Assembly (NCBI GenBank): GCA_027946365.1
Contig: JAPEUQ010000007.1
Location: 744,001-808,000 of the forward strand
DNA: 64,000 nucleotides
Direction: 5' to 3'
DNA from: Kalmusia sp. IMI 367209
Taxonomy: Eukaryota; Ascomycota; Dothideomycetes; Pleosporales; Didymosphaeriaceae
The notes under the pieces were generated by a model. That model was given only the letters and a program-made list of their open reading frames with translations. It was not told where the DNA came from and made no database searches. The position numbers and the translations under genes are program-made. Of the stretch, positions 50,268 to 61,635 are shown piece after piece. Numbering within the stretch: position 1 is the stretch's first letter; the number at the start of each line of letters is the position of its first letter.

Positions 50268-51845
50268 TCATGTTGCAACATCGTCACCGGAGCAATCGGA
50301 AAGTAATCCCAAAGCGTTATTGGATAGCGCCTTCACAACTGCCTCCTTGTCCGGCATCTCAGCGAGTACCTTTTTCGGTGGCTCCGTTACGAAGACCTCA
50401 GCAGGGACGATTTCGCAACGTTGGTCCAACTTCTTGCCGTGAGCATCACCCCACTTTGCTAGGCCAGGCTTAACGATGAACGCCACGTTTCCCTCCTCAA
50501 TGTCTTCGTTATCTAAAACGCTCCTCAGATGTGACGTCTCACCGAGCACGTACTGCTCACCAATCTTCGGAATGACAATTTGGACACGGCATCGACGAAG
50601 CGCCATTTGGAGAGCAAGGGAGAATGCTTTGTCGATGATATCAGGTATCTGCATAAGCGGCACGCCCGGTGAGAGTGTCTGCAAGGTAGCAAGGATGTGG
50701 TCGATGGTATCCTTTCGGGCTTGCAAGATGCTCTCCTGCATGTCGATCTCATTGTCGCCTACGAGCCCGTCCGTAATAACTTCGTTGCCGCTCATTTCGA
50801 CGAGTCGCTCGACAGTAGTGTATCGCCAGCGCTCTGCCAACTCTGTTGGAATAGGCGAGCGATTGGCATGGCCATCGCCAAAAATTTGCGTCCAGCCAAC
50901 GAAGTAGGCAGCATACTTCCGACCCCAGATCGAGGCTATTAAGTGAATGGCATGTTAGTGCAATTCGTAGGCTATAGGAAATGGCATTGGCAGCGACATA
51001 CACGGAGTGCTAAATACGTCGTTGATCAGCATGGACCATATGAATGCTTCAACGATCGCTTTCTTGTGCTGACGTGTCTTCAATGATCGTTTGTCCACAT
51101 CAGCAACAAGGATACCAGGTCGAATAAAGTCAATGTCCAGAACGTGTATCTTATCCGGGATATCGACAGATCGACTAAGAGACTTGATGGCAGATGCAAG
51201 AATGCGGAAGTCCTTCGCGAAAGTGTCATCGCTCACCGTCTCCACCTTCTCCACATTTGCAAAGAGTTCGGTCTGAAGGAGCTTAACTTGGGTGCGCAGA
51301 TCCGATGTGTGTCGAGCTTCACTAGCGAGATGGTCGATCATGCGTTTGAAGCCTTTCACACTGCGATCTAGCTCAGTGAGAGATCTTCCGAAAGCATTGC
51401 CGTATCTGTTTGAAAACCGATCAAGCAGGTCAGACTGAAGATTGTATGACTCTTCCATCTTATCTTTAGCCAAAGTGACCTCCTCAAGCTGGTAGGTTGT
51501 CCACTTGAGTCTACTCTCTAGATTCAGTACAGATGCTGTCTTATGCCCCAATTCGCGAGAAACGGTATCTAGTTTCAGCAACAGATCTTTCTCATTTTGC
51601 GTGCTGTTACAGGACTTATGACCGTTTCCAATGTTACAGTCATTTCGCACATGGGATTTGAAGCTCCCAATTGCTGTTTCGACGGAATCGCCGCGGTTAC
51701 GAGATAAACCTTGCGCATCTGCAAGATCCTCTTGCGTATCCACAGTTAAGACTTTCGGTCCTACGCCAGCGGAGTTGTGTCGAGTGTGCGCCATAGTATA
51801 CTCCTTATAAGTGTCCTTCTGCATAGCAATTTTGGACCCGCGCAT
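50268..51845 (-). CDS. Module B partner: coiled-coil protein
   Basis: Intact copy, 503 aa in two exons (51845-51002 and 50935-50268); the GTATGT donor at 51001 is the one that keeps the frame. The N-terminal 120 residues are low complexity. A coiled coil follows (SRLKWTTYQLEEVTLAKDKM, FKRMIDHLASEARH), then the conserved block VETVSDDTFAKDF and IVEAFIWSMLINDVFSTP at the exon end. Exon 2 holds the shared C-terminal domain: WRYTTVERLVEM, IDKAFSLALQMALRRCRVQI, then KPGLAKWGDAHGKKLDQR and EIVPAEVFVTEP. No known domain is recognised and no membrane helix is seen. It is divergent from the Hsp70-like B gene 556 bp away; repeated pairing suggests that it acts with that protein, perhaps as cofactor or client-binding subunit (inference). 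Confidence 0.75.
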
Positions 51846-52401
51846 CGTCTCTTATTGCTTAGACTTCTCGTCACCCTTAACGTTATAAAGTCTCTCCTCT
51901 CCCAACAGTGATTGTATCATCGCTCAGGGTTAATACAGCTGTCGTGGCGGCTGTGTATATTTCTTCAGCCCTGCCCAACTCAAAATCTACTGGCAGAATT
52001 AGTGAGCTGACTATAGTATAGTAAATTATTTAGTTTAATCTTACCCCGTCAATGATCGGCATCAGAGAGTGCGAGAAGGGCAAAGTGCGAGCATTCACAA
52101 AAAGGAGTATAGTAGTCGTGTGCGGCTGTCGACTAAAGAAGAGGGAAGATAAGAGGGGAAGATACGTTCGATATACTACTCGCTAAAGCAGAGCGGTAAT
52201 GCTGCTCTTACAGCGGACATTTTTATTAATAAGGCAGGCGCGTCTAATAACTGATGAAACAACAAACACTCACTGCTATGATCACCTTCACCCACGCCAG
52301 CTTTACCAGGTAAAGCCTTTCAGTGGCTAAACCTTAACTTTAGGTGATTAGCTCAATCTGTCTACAGCCCTACACCTCCGACTTGCCAAACATCACTCAT
52401 T
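51846..52401. promoter_or_regulatory. Bidirectional promoter region, module B
   Basis: 556 bp between divergent starts, matching module A in length; AT-rich, no coding content. Confidence 0.4.
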
Positions 52402-54500
52402 ATGCTAAGTAATCGACTTGTGATCGGTTTATACTGCTCCTAATGTATATGGGACTCAGATCTAATTTGTTATAGGACTGGATTATGGAACTACGTATAT
52501 AGGCGTATCCTTCTGCGAGACGACCGATACAAATCTCGACGACTATTGCATCCAAATTGTGCAGAATTGGCTATATCTCCACTCATTCGTTGGAATGAAG
52601 GATAAGGTACCGAGTGAGATTGCATACGTGAAAGGGGAGAAACAATGGGGCAGTAGGATCTATGTAAATACTCCCCGTTATATTTGGATGAAGCTTGAGC
52701 TTGAAGGTCTGATGCCAGGCGAAGCCGCAATTATTTGTGAGGAGCTGTCCATGCTTTCGATTAGCTCTGATATGATGGGAAAGCGACCTGTGGACATCGT
52801 CGCAGATTTTCTCACGGAAGTGAAGAAGGTGCTCATCGAGAATCTCGACAATCACTACGGTCGGCAGCTTTGGCGCACACTCCCCATCACCCTCGTGGTT
52901 ACTGTTCCTGCAGTCTGGACAGATGCAGCAAAGGCTCGGACAATGCAGGCTGTTCGCCAAGCTGGATTCAAATCCGGTAAGTAGCCCCATGTATAAAACA
53001 CGATAGAGCCTAAACTTATCGCTCCATTCGGTGCAGCCGAATTCCCCGAGTTGAAGCGAACTATCACCACCACTGAGCCGGAAGCTGCGGCATTATACAC
53101 CATGTCATCCATGAAAGGAAGCACGCAAGACAATCAACTTTCTGTTGGCGATGGCTTCATCGTCTGTGACATGGGCGGAGGCACCGTGGATCTGATTTCT
53201 TATCGAGTTGCTGAGACCGAGCCTACCTCTATCGAGGAGGCAACTATTGGCACAGGCGATCAGTGTGGCGGCAGTTTCGTGGATCGAGCCTTCATTCAAT
53301 GGTTAGAGATGAAGTTGGGTGATGCAGATTTCCAAAAGATCGCCGGTGGTAGTGCTGATAGCCTATCACGTACCTCACTTCCTACCAAGTTAGGGAAGAT
53401 GGTGCAACAATTCAGCTTGACTGCAAAGAGTGGCTTCACTGGAAGCGAGGATTTCGACTTGGACCTTCCAGCGTTCCTTGGTGAAATTCAAGACCCGGAG
53501 CGAGGAATGTTCGACGGAGAGCTTCGGATCACTGCGTGAGTTTGCACTTCACCTTTCAACATGAAGTGTCTTTTCAGCACTAATGCCATGCCATACAGGT
53601 CAGAGATGATTACCATGTTTGAATTCCCACTTCGCCGTACGCAACAGCTCTTGGTCGATCAATAGCGGCAGGCAGTTCAGGACGGGAAAGTGGCATTGAA
53701 AGTAAGTGTCTTATGAGAATCTTACGGCCTAGAAACTTACGAAGGATAGTATGTCTTCATGGTGGGAGGGTTTGCGGAATCACCATACATGTACCATCAA
53801 CTCAAGACACTAGCCGAGGGCCTCAATCTTCAAGCTATAAAGCCTAACAATGCGTACGTCTCTTCTTTACATGGGATTATGTGTACTAACATAATATTTA
53901 GATGGACCGCAATCGTTCGTGGTGCGACGGCTAAAGGTCTTGAGGGCGACGGTCGTACTACGATCAAGTTCCGTAAATGTAGACGCCACTACGGCACTTC
54001 ATGTACGTTACCATTTCAACCTGGAGTGCATCGCGAGTCGGATTCCTACATGTGTATGTACCAAGGCCACAAGCGCGCTGATAATCAGATGTCTTGGATT
54101 GTCAAGAAGGGACAACAACTCGGAACCGCCGACCTCTCCCATGGAAAGATTCCGATACATCGCAATTTCTGGACCGATGAACGTCGTGTAGCAAGTCTCA
54201 GACTTCTCGCGGCCGACTGCGACCTAGCCCCGAATCGATCAAAGCACACAGTAAGAACCCGAAAACGTCATAGTCCAAAACTATAGAGCTAACCATGTCT
54301 AGGCGGTATACACGGTGGCAGATATTGTTATTGATCTAAGTCCCGTACCTGACAGCGAGTTTAAGCGGCATTATAGCCCTTCTGGTCTTCCGTATGACCG
54401 TCTGACCTACGCTCTCGAGATCTCCATTCAGTCTTCTCTTGAGTTCTCATTCTTGGTCAACGGTACTAGGTACGGTTTGGTCACAACTGCGTATGCTTAG
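52402..54500 (+). pseudogene. Module B: Hsp70-like ATPase with in-frame TAG
   Basis: Second copy of the HSPA12-like ATPase. Exons are 52402-52408 (weak), 52476-52976, 53037-53535, 53599-53701, 53750-53853, 53902-54250 and 54303-54500. The last four exons have lengths 103, 104, 349 and 198, identical to module A. Motifs are LDYGTTYIGVSF, TEPEAAALYT, VCDMGGGTVDLISY, FMVGGFAESPYM and FRKCRRHYGTS. A TAG at 53663-53665 replaces a leucine conserved in A and C (…LLVDQ, stop, RQAVQ…), which would remove the last 40 percent of the protein. The rest of the frame is clean, so the loss is recent, or the codon is an error or read through. It lacks the A/C intron after the first TG motif and has an extra intron at 52977-53036. 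The start codon is uncertain. Confidence 0.7.
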
Positions 54501-54504
54501 GCTG

Positions 54505-54557
54505 GTGAGTAATCCCACACTATGGAGTACATATGTAACATACTAACTGTACTCTAG
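54505..54557 (+). other. Probable 3' UTR intron of Hsp70-like B
   Basis: Directly after the stop TAG there is a GTGAGT donor, a perfect TACTAAC branch site at 54541-54547 and a CTCTAG acceptor, 53 nt in all. This was recognised by signals only. Confidence 0.6.
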
Positions 54558-55736
54558 CTCCCGAGAAACACCGCATTGACACGCAATGTGATTCATACGA
54601 ACGGTATTATGGGCTGCGAAGAATCGCGAATGGTCTTCTTACTTGTCGACTCTGGACTAGCGTGGCGAATATTACACGTTATGTGTGGGTGGCTTGGTCA
54701 GCCATGAGATGTAACGCCGCTTTCACATTTCACAGTCTGAGTAGTCTAGATCTCTTTCAGACATGGACGTTCATGAACTCGAACTCTCCCGTCACTGTCT
54801 CTTTCTCTCAAAGACCACTTAGATAATCCGTGATGCTGCACTTGTTGATCGTAACATTGATGATTTACTCCACAGTAGATAGAGTATACATCACCGATTT
54901 CCTGTCTATAGCTAGAATAAGTGAAAATTCCTTACTCAAACAAGAGTATAATATACAAGCGCCAACGTCCGCCCTGCACAAGAAACCCCTCTCACTTCAT
55001 AAAGGGTAAGATCTCGCCATCTCAAGGATATTCCACGGCCACCTTGACATGACTGAAGACTTTTAGTCAGGGGAAAGAAGAAAGACAACGTTCGATCTCT
55101 TAGCTGCCGACATAAATGACGCCACCTCCCGTTCTCCAGATCTGATGGGTTGTGGTATTTGTGGTATTTTTTCTTTGATTGATTGCTCACTATTTCAGTG
55201 TATTTACGAAATCATTCAGCTCGATATTGATCTAAACTTCGGTCCCTAATACCGAGTGGCAGCTGCGCCGCATCTCTCCGGGCCGGAAATACTATCGTAT
55301 AAAATACGACGTGGAGATCGGATTTCAATCGTAGCTTGAGTTCTCGGTGTCCATGAATCGCAAACGATATGGATACATAAAAGCGAAACATCCTTAATGT
55401 GCATTGAGCCGATCTTCCCTTTCAGCAGAAAATTCAGACACAGTCGAAGTCTACAATTACTATGCAATCCCTTTCACTACATGAATCCGTCATGTGGCGA
55501 CGGATTGATCTATGTTTTGGAGATATAGTTCCCGAAATTGATCCAAGAGATATTTTCCGACGCTCGATATGGGGTTCTTTGGCCGGGACGTGACTTTTCT
55601 GAGAAGGAGCGATATCTTCCATATCTGACGATCCCACATAATTGAACCGAGGTAGATATCTTGAATTATGCGGAGATATCCTTGGTATATCTATTTCTCC
55701 TTGCCCACATTCTTAGATAATCTGTGACACCATTGT

Positions 55737-55930
55737 CGGTATCAAGGCCTAGTGACGTAATCTACAGCATATAGAACATACGTGACTGATTCCATAACTC
55801 ACTAGGTCCCAGCGCGATCTTGCCCCACAAACTATACTAGCTGGTTCAATAGCCTGACAACTACTCCTACCACTGACTCTGAACCTGGTCTTCGTAAGCC
55901 ATATCAACGAAATGTAGAGTACGATAGTGA
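55737..55930. repeat. Intermodule repeat, copy 2
   Basis: Degenerate relative of 49735-49925 (see copy 1); same orientation and same position before a minus-strand partner gene. Confidence 0.6.
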
Positions 55931-56450
55931 GAAAGAAAATTTGAACGATGGGATGCGAGCTGTCAACCTGAAATTGATATGGATACGAGAACAAGATTTC
56001 TAAATATTGGTCAATCGCAAATGACGTTAGGGTTTGTAAGTAGGATTCTCTATATCGTGTTATTTGCTCCGATCAAGTTCTGAACAAGCTCGTCGCTGAC
56101 TATGATCACTAGGAGACCGGATCTCGAAAATACTAGCCAGCCAAAAAAAAAAAGAAAAAGGAGAGGTCATTGATTTGTATACTCCAACTGGCCCGACCTT
56201 GACATAATCATAAGTGGAAGGAATAACAGGACACGCCTGCCAGTTTCTCGGAAATCCAGTATGAAAGATCCAGTCAACTTTATGATGGAAAAGGGAAACA
56301 TTATAGGCTTTGAGAGAGCTATAGGCAAATTCATGCATGATCTGCAGTTGGAACGTGACCTTAGTGCAGCGTCTTATATCTGTGCACACGTTTAGTAGGG
56401 GTCGGATAAAGACCTTCTGGGAACTCACCGCTGTCGAGTTGACAACTTGG

Positions 56451-58023
56451 CTAGAGCTCCTCCATCTTAACCGCAATCTCTTTTTTTACGAGAGGCTCCA
56501 CGAGAACCATAGCAGGAACAAGGTCCAAACGCTGGTCTAAGTGTTCTCCTTGAGCATCCCCCCATTTCGCGAATCCCGGACTAGCGATGAGGGCAACCTT
56601 CCCCTCTTCAACTGTATCACTCTCTGCGATGCTCGTGAGGTCCACTTGGCCATTTAGGTATATGTCTCCTACCTCGGGGTAGACAACTTGCATACGACAT
56701 CGTTGAAGAGACATCCGCAAGCTGAGAGTAAATGCTTTATTCACGATAGTGTCGACCCGGGAGAAGTCCGTGCCAGGAGAAATGCGGCAGAGAGGGCCTA
56801 TGATGCTGTCTTTGACTCGGGACCGGGCACTTCGAATATTTTCCTCGAGTTGCGGGGACGCTCCCATCATTCTCCCGTGTGTCACGGCTTGTTCTCCTAC
56901 GCAGCCCAGAAGCTGTTCTGTAGTGATTAGGCGCCATTGCTCCGATAAACTGGTTGGAGTTGGCCACTCATGCTTGTGGTTTTCGCCGAATACATCAAGA
57001 AAATTCATTGCCAGGTCATCAAGTTGGTAGATGTAGACTGGATAAGTGTCAGTCAGAATTTTATGAATTTAAGGAGTGAGATTTTTAGTAACATAATCAC
57101 TTACAAGGACTACTAAAGACCCACGTGTACAGAACAGACCAGACGAATGATTCGATGATACTTCTGACGCGTACCGAGGGAATCAAACGTTCTCTTCCCA
57201 CACGGCCCAATAATACGCATTGCCTGATTTCGTCGGTGCGTAATATGGCAGACGTATCGACATTCCTGATAGGGCGAGTAAGAGATTTGATCGAAGAGAC
57301 CAGAGAGCGAAATTCTGTTGAGAAGTCTGCATCGGAGACCGGCTCGATTTTCTTGACATTTTGGAGCAACTGTCGTTGCAGAGACTTCGTCTGACCTTCT
57401 AGTTTCTCCACAAGAGCTTTTTGGGAATATGAGGCTAAAGCGTCCTCGAGGAGCAGGCCAAGCATTTGATTGATGGAGTCTGTGGTGCGATCATCGTACT
57501 TTCTGTTTTTGGAAGAAGCAAACGGCTTGAGAAGATACTTCACTACATAGTCGTATCGGCTGGCTACGAAGTCGTTCTTGTCCTTCAGCTCGAGGAAGTC
57601 CTTTTCCAAGCTACCATTGTCAGCTGCAATGGTTCTCATCTTTACACGAAGGGCCTTGTTCTCGGTTGCAAGAGTTCTTATATCCGCCTGAAGGACTTTG
57701 ATCTCCTCGCGGGACTTGTCGCTCTCAGTCCGAAGCTCTTTAGCTTTGAGAAGAAGTTTGTGAACACGAGTATTCATATCGTCGCGATCGCGATTCGCAC
57801 TCCTCAGTTCCATAGCCAGTTGTCTTCTCGTTTTTTGTAGTCCCTCTTCCATGTGAGGATTGTGAATTTCGTTTCTGGGGTCTTTCGGCTTATACTCGTT
57901 TCGAGGGGAGTGATGGGTGGGACGGAAATCATTGTTGGAGGTAGGTGCCTGGCCGCGTAATGGGTTTGCAGATATGAGGGGAAGCCTGCCGGCTCTGTCA
58001 TTGCCACGCTGCCACGAACGCAT
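56451..58023 (-). CDS. Module C partner: coiled-coil protein
   Basis: Intact copy, 501 aa in two exons (58023-57105, 57037-56451) with a 67-nt intron at the conserved position (after VFSSP). A charged N-terminus leads into a strong coiled coil (ELRSANRDRDDMNTRVHKLL, LRTESDKSREEIKVLQADI, ENKALRVKMRTIAADNGSLE). The conserved middle is INQMLGLLLEDALASYSQK and VKKIEPVSDADFSTEFRSLV, then IIESFVWSVLYTWVFSSP. Exon 2 has WRLITTEQLLGCVGEQ, VNKAFTLSLRMSLQRCRMQV, SPGFAKWGDAQGEHLDQR and DLVPAMVLVEP. The frame continues open upstream of the ATG at 58023, so a short 5' exon is possible. The C-terminus is shorter than in B. No known domain. Confidence 0.75.
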
Positions 58024-58620
58024 GTCTTGAGGGTAAGTCGAGTCGCTCGGTGTACTAGCGTCTCTAGATTTGGTGAACAGAGACCCGACCTAGAAAGGAA
58101 ATCAGCATAGTATAAGACGAGGGGCACTCTAATTCAACATACTGCTTGAAACATTGGGATGGCAAAGGCAAACAAATTTGAAGTAGAAGAGAAATGATAC
58201 GGTTATGAGAGGGAAGGACCACAAATATAGGTGGAGAAGGTGAAAGCAATTGAAGTTAGAAGGTGGCACCAGGGAGTGCTGCTATAAACTCAAAGCGGTG
58301 AAGGTGAGAATTGTCAGTAGCTCAGATGAAGTAATAGTGAGAAAGGTGATAGGTTTCACGTGAAATGCAGTGTCTACGAGTTGTCGCAATTGCGCTGTAA
58401 GTGAGAGGTCATTGCAGGCCGCAAACTTATCAAGCTTCCGCCCCTCTATATGTACATAGCCCACTCCTTTCCTCTAATCACCAACCGCTCCACGGCATCT
58501 GCTGCACCATCGTCCTGGCTGCACCATTGTAGTCTTTCCCGAGTAGCTATGGTTGGACATGGCTTAGTGATCGATTAGTTTCATTGGCCATTGGCGGAAC
58601 ATTGTATCTAATTCTGACAG
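58024..58620. promoter_or_regulatory. Bidirectional promoter region, module C
   Basis: Nearly 600 bp between the divergent genes. It must also hold the unidentified first exon of Hsp70-like C. Confidence 0.35.
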
Positions 58621-60653
58621 GCGTCGACTTGGGCACTACCTTCACTGGTATGTAGAATTCCACATTTGCTATCTACGATGGGTCGCTCAGTAACCATAGG
58701 TGTAAGTTTTTGTGACACTTCACAGAACGACAATATCGAGAACGGCATCCAGTTAATCACAAACTGGCCCTCTGTCCACTCAATGGTCGGTACAAAAGAG
58801 AAGACACCTACCGAGATCACATATCTAGGAGGTGCTATCAAGTGGGGTGCAGCCATTCCGCCGAACATCCAGCGGCATATCTGGACAAAACTAGAGCTGG
58901 ATGCTCCTAGAACGGGTGAGGCCGCGAGGATTCGTCAAGAACTGCTCAGTTCCGCGTATGGTGGGGTAGCTGGTGTAAAGCGCCCAGTCGACATCATCGC
59001 GGATTTTCTCGCACAAGTCTTGGCCCATCTCATTAAGAACCTAAATGATCAGTACACGGAGAAACTTTGGAAGACATTCTCCATCACTCTCGTTATTACT
59101 TACCCTGCTGTCTGGAGCGATGCGGCCAAAGCACTTACCTTCAAAGCTTTTGAACAGGCTGGCTTTAATGCAAAAAACCTACCGACGCTAAAGAAAACAA
59201 TGACAGCAACCGAGCCAGAAGCTGCAGCGTTATACACGATCACTTCTATGCGTGGCAGTGCCCAGGATCAGCAATTCGCTGTTGGCGATGGCTTTGTCGT
59301 CTGTGACATGGGAGGTGGGACTGTAGATCTGATCTCATACAAGATCGTAGGCGTCAATCCTACTGCTATTGAGGAAGCGACGGTGGGCACAGGAGACCAG
59401 TGCGGTGGAAGCTTTGTAGAGAGAGCTTTCCTTCAGTGGTTAGAAGACAAATTGGGTGCTGCTGACTTCCGCGATATTGCGGGATGTTCGGTAGCTGAGT
59501 TATCTCGCACTTCACTGCCGCCTAGGCTGGGAAAGATGATGCAGGAATTTACTGCCACTGCGAAGTCCGGGTTTAGAGGCAGGGATAGCGATGACTACGA
59601 AGTGAGACTGCCTGCGCCACTGAATGCTATTGTCGAGGACCAGGCTCGCAGTATCTCGAACGGAGAGATACTGATCACACCGTAAGTCCTCTTTCTAAGC
59701 CAGTTAATATCGCGTTGCTGGATTGGATCCTAATTGTTTTCAAACAGAGAAGACCTGGAACAAATGTTCAGTTTTCCTCTTCGTAGAACACGACATCTCG
59801 TCATGCAGCAGCTCAAGGAAGCTCGACGAAATGGGAAGGCTAAAATCAAGGTACGAAGTTCTGATCCTAAACTCTGCATCCAGTGTTAACATTATTGTGG
59901 CACGTAATCCTGGTTGGTGGCTTCGCCGAATCTCAATACATGCGATCGCAACTTCAGGAATCATTGAAAGATCATGATGTTCAGGTCATCAAGCCCCGCC
60001 ATGCGTACGTATCTCGTATAGGCAGACACTTGGTGAACATCGCTGATAATTGTCATAGTTGGTCTGCTATTGCACGAGGTGCCACCGCGAAAGGACTTGA
60101 GCAACATGAATCGACACCGATCAAAGCTCGTAAATGTCGGCGTCACTATGGAACGCCGTGTAGTCAAGTATTTCAGCGCAAGAAGCATCGCGAACAGGAC
60201 TCATACATAAATGAGTACACCGGCGAGAAGTATGCTGGAAACCAAGTAGAATGGCTGATTAATAAAGGCCAAGATCTTTCGACCGTAGCAAACGTCCATG
60301 GCAAGATATCTATGCGTTCGCTTTTCTGGCTTCACGAGGCCAGGGTAGCGAAAACGCCATTGTTGGCCGCAGACGTGGACGATGCTCCCCCCCGTTCGAA
60401 TGAGGATGTTAGTATTTGCCCACAACCAAATTGATTCATCACTAATGTATACGAGGCGGTCTATGAGGTGGCCCAGTTGCACGTCGATCTCGGCTCAGTA
60501 CCTCAGGGAGAGTTCCGGAAGCGACGTAATGATTCTGGCACGTTGTTCTACGAGCTCAACTACGAGATTCACATCTCCGTCCAGTCCTCCCTCGAGTACT
60601 CTTTCTGGGTGGATGGAAAGCGGTATGGTTCCGTGAAGGCGGAGTATGTTTAA
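58621..60653 (+). CDS. Module C: Hsp70-like ATPase, one noncanonical splice site
   Basis: Third copy. Supported exons are 58621-58647, 58700-59681, 59748-59850, 59901-60004, 60059-60407 and 60456-60653; lengths 27, 103, 104, 349 and 198 equal those of module A. Motifs are VDLGTTFTGVSF, TATEPEAAALYT, VCDMGGGTVDLISY, ILVGGFAESQYM and ARKCRRHYGTP, with the end YSFWVDGKRYGSVKAEYV. The intron before the ILVGG motif should end at 59900, but the bases there are GG, where A and B have AG; reading through that intron meets a TAA. The first coding exon is not resolved: it must end in phase 1, and only weak candidates lie upstream (for example an ATG frame from about 58449 to a GTAGTC donor). It is probably a real or recently damaged gene, divergent from partner C. 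Confidence 0.68.
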
Positions 60654-61635
60654 GATCGACCTTACGTATGGAATGCACACAATTTTGCATTGAGGCGACA
60701 TATCACGACGACATCCAATTTATGGACACCACGAAGACATTTCTTTTGGAGATAGCATTGAGTTCACTTTTATATATGCGGACAGGTAAATGTCTATTGC
60801 CCTATTAACCACGGGACAAATCCTTACTGAAAAGAAAAAAAGTACAAAAACACAAGCGTCAACGGCCGCCCTTCACACTTCCCAAGCCCCACCACGACAC
60901 CCCCTTTGCTCAACCAGCCAATCACCAATTCCCAACATCACATGATCACCAGCCTATGCGCGTCATCCGCGCGCTAACCCCTTCGACGCTCGTGGCGTCG
61001 CCCCGGCCAAAACTCTATCTGCATGCCCTACTACAAATACACAACGCCACAAAGGCCCTTGTCTGGACACCGGCACCCCCCGTCCTTTACACACGCCCCT
61101 CCCTCTCTTCCCATCCACGGCTCACTGACGGGCACACGCGCCTTTCCGAGCCCGACCGCATCCCCTCCCCGAGCGGTCGCGCTGGGGCTAGCGCATGTGC
61201 GGTGCGGCCTTCACATGCTTGCGGGCGGGTGCATGGGTTTAGCGCGGGGATGCTCCTGGCACCGGAGCGTTGTTCCGATGGTGGGGAGAGGTTTTTTAAC
61301 GTGAGCTGAGCGTATAGTAGTAGGCCGGAGAATTTTCAAATTGGGAGGCGCTGAGGTCAGCGAGGCTGCTGGCCCGATGATCGGCACTTGTGGGGGTGTG
61401 TCTCATTTGTGAGATGCGCGCACATTACACATTCGAAGCCTGAGCTGTAAGATTGAGCACATTGTTCGATACCCAGGGTTACAGTTATTAAAACTAGTCT
61501 ATCTCCTGGAATCACTTTCCGAAAACAGGTTCAACTCCAATACCCATCCGTCTCTACTAGGCGCAAACACCCAAGACAGTCCTGATACGTATTATATATA
61601 TGTGTTATCTTTGCGCACGATTGAGTCTTTCGACT
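60654..61635. other. Intergenic, edge of the module cluster
   Basis: The first 100 bases resemble the 3' flank of Hsp70-like A (GGCGAxAT..., GACACCAC). After about 60870 the sequence becomes C-rich and holds two overlapping Pro-rich frames without protein character. Confidence 0.45.

Larger units (their letters stand above)
54501..56450. other. 1.95-kb spacer between modules B and C
   Basis: No gene is supported. It starts with a probable 3' UTR intron (54505-54557) and contains the related intermodule repeat at 55737-55930. It is about 1.1 kb longer than the A-B spacer; the extra part (about 54560-55730) shows no recognisable element. Confidence 0.45.

Noticed and set aside
58666..58700. 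ATG at 58678 (MGRSVTIGVSF) as start of Hsp70-like C
   Set aside because: It lies inside the intron homologous to module A intron 2 and would omit the essential first phosphate motif VDLGTTFTG found just upstream.
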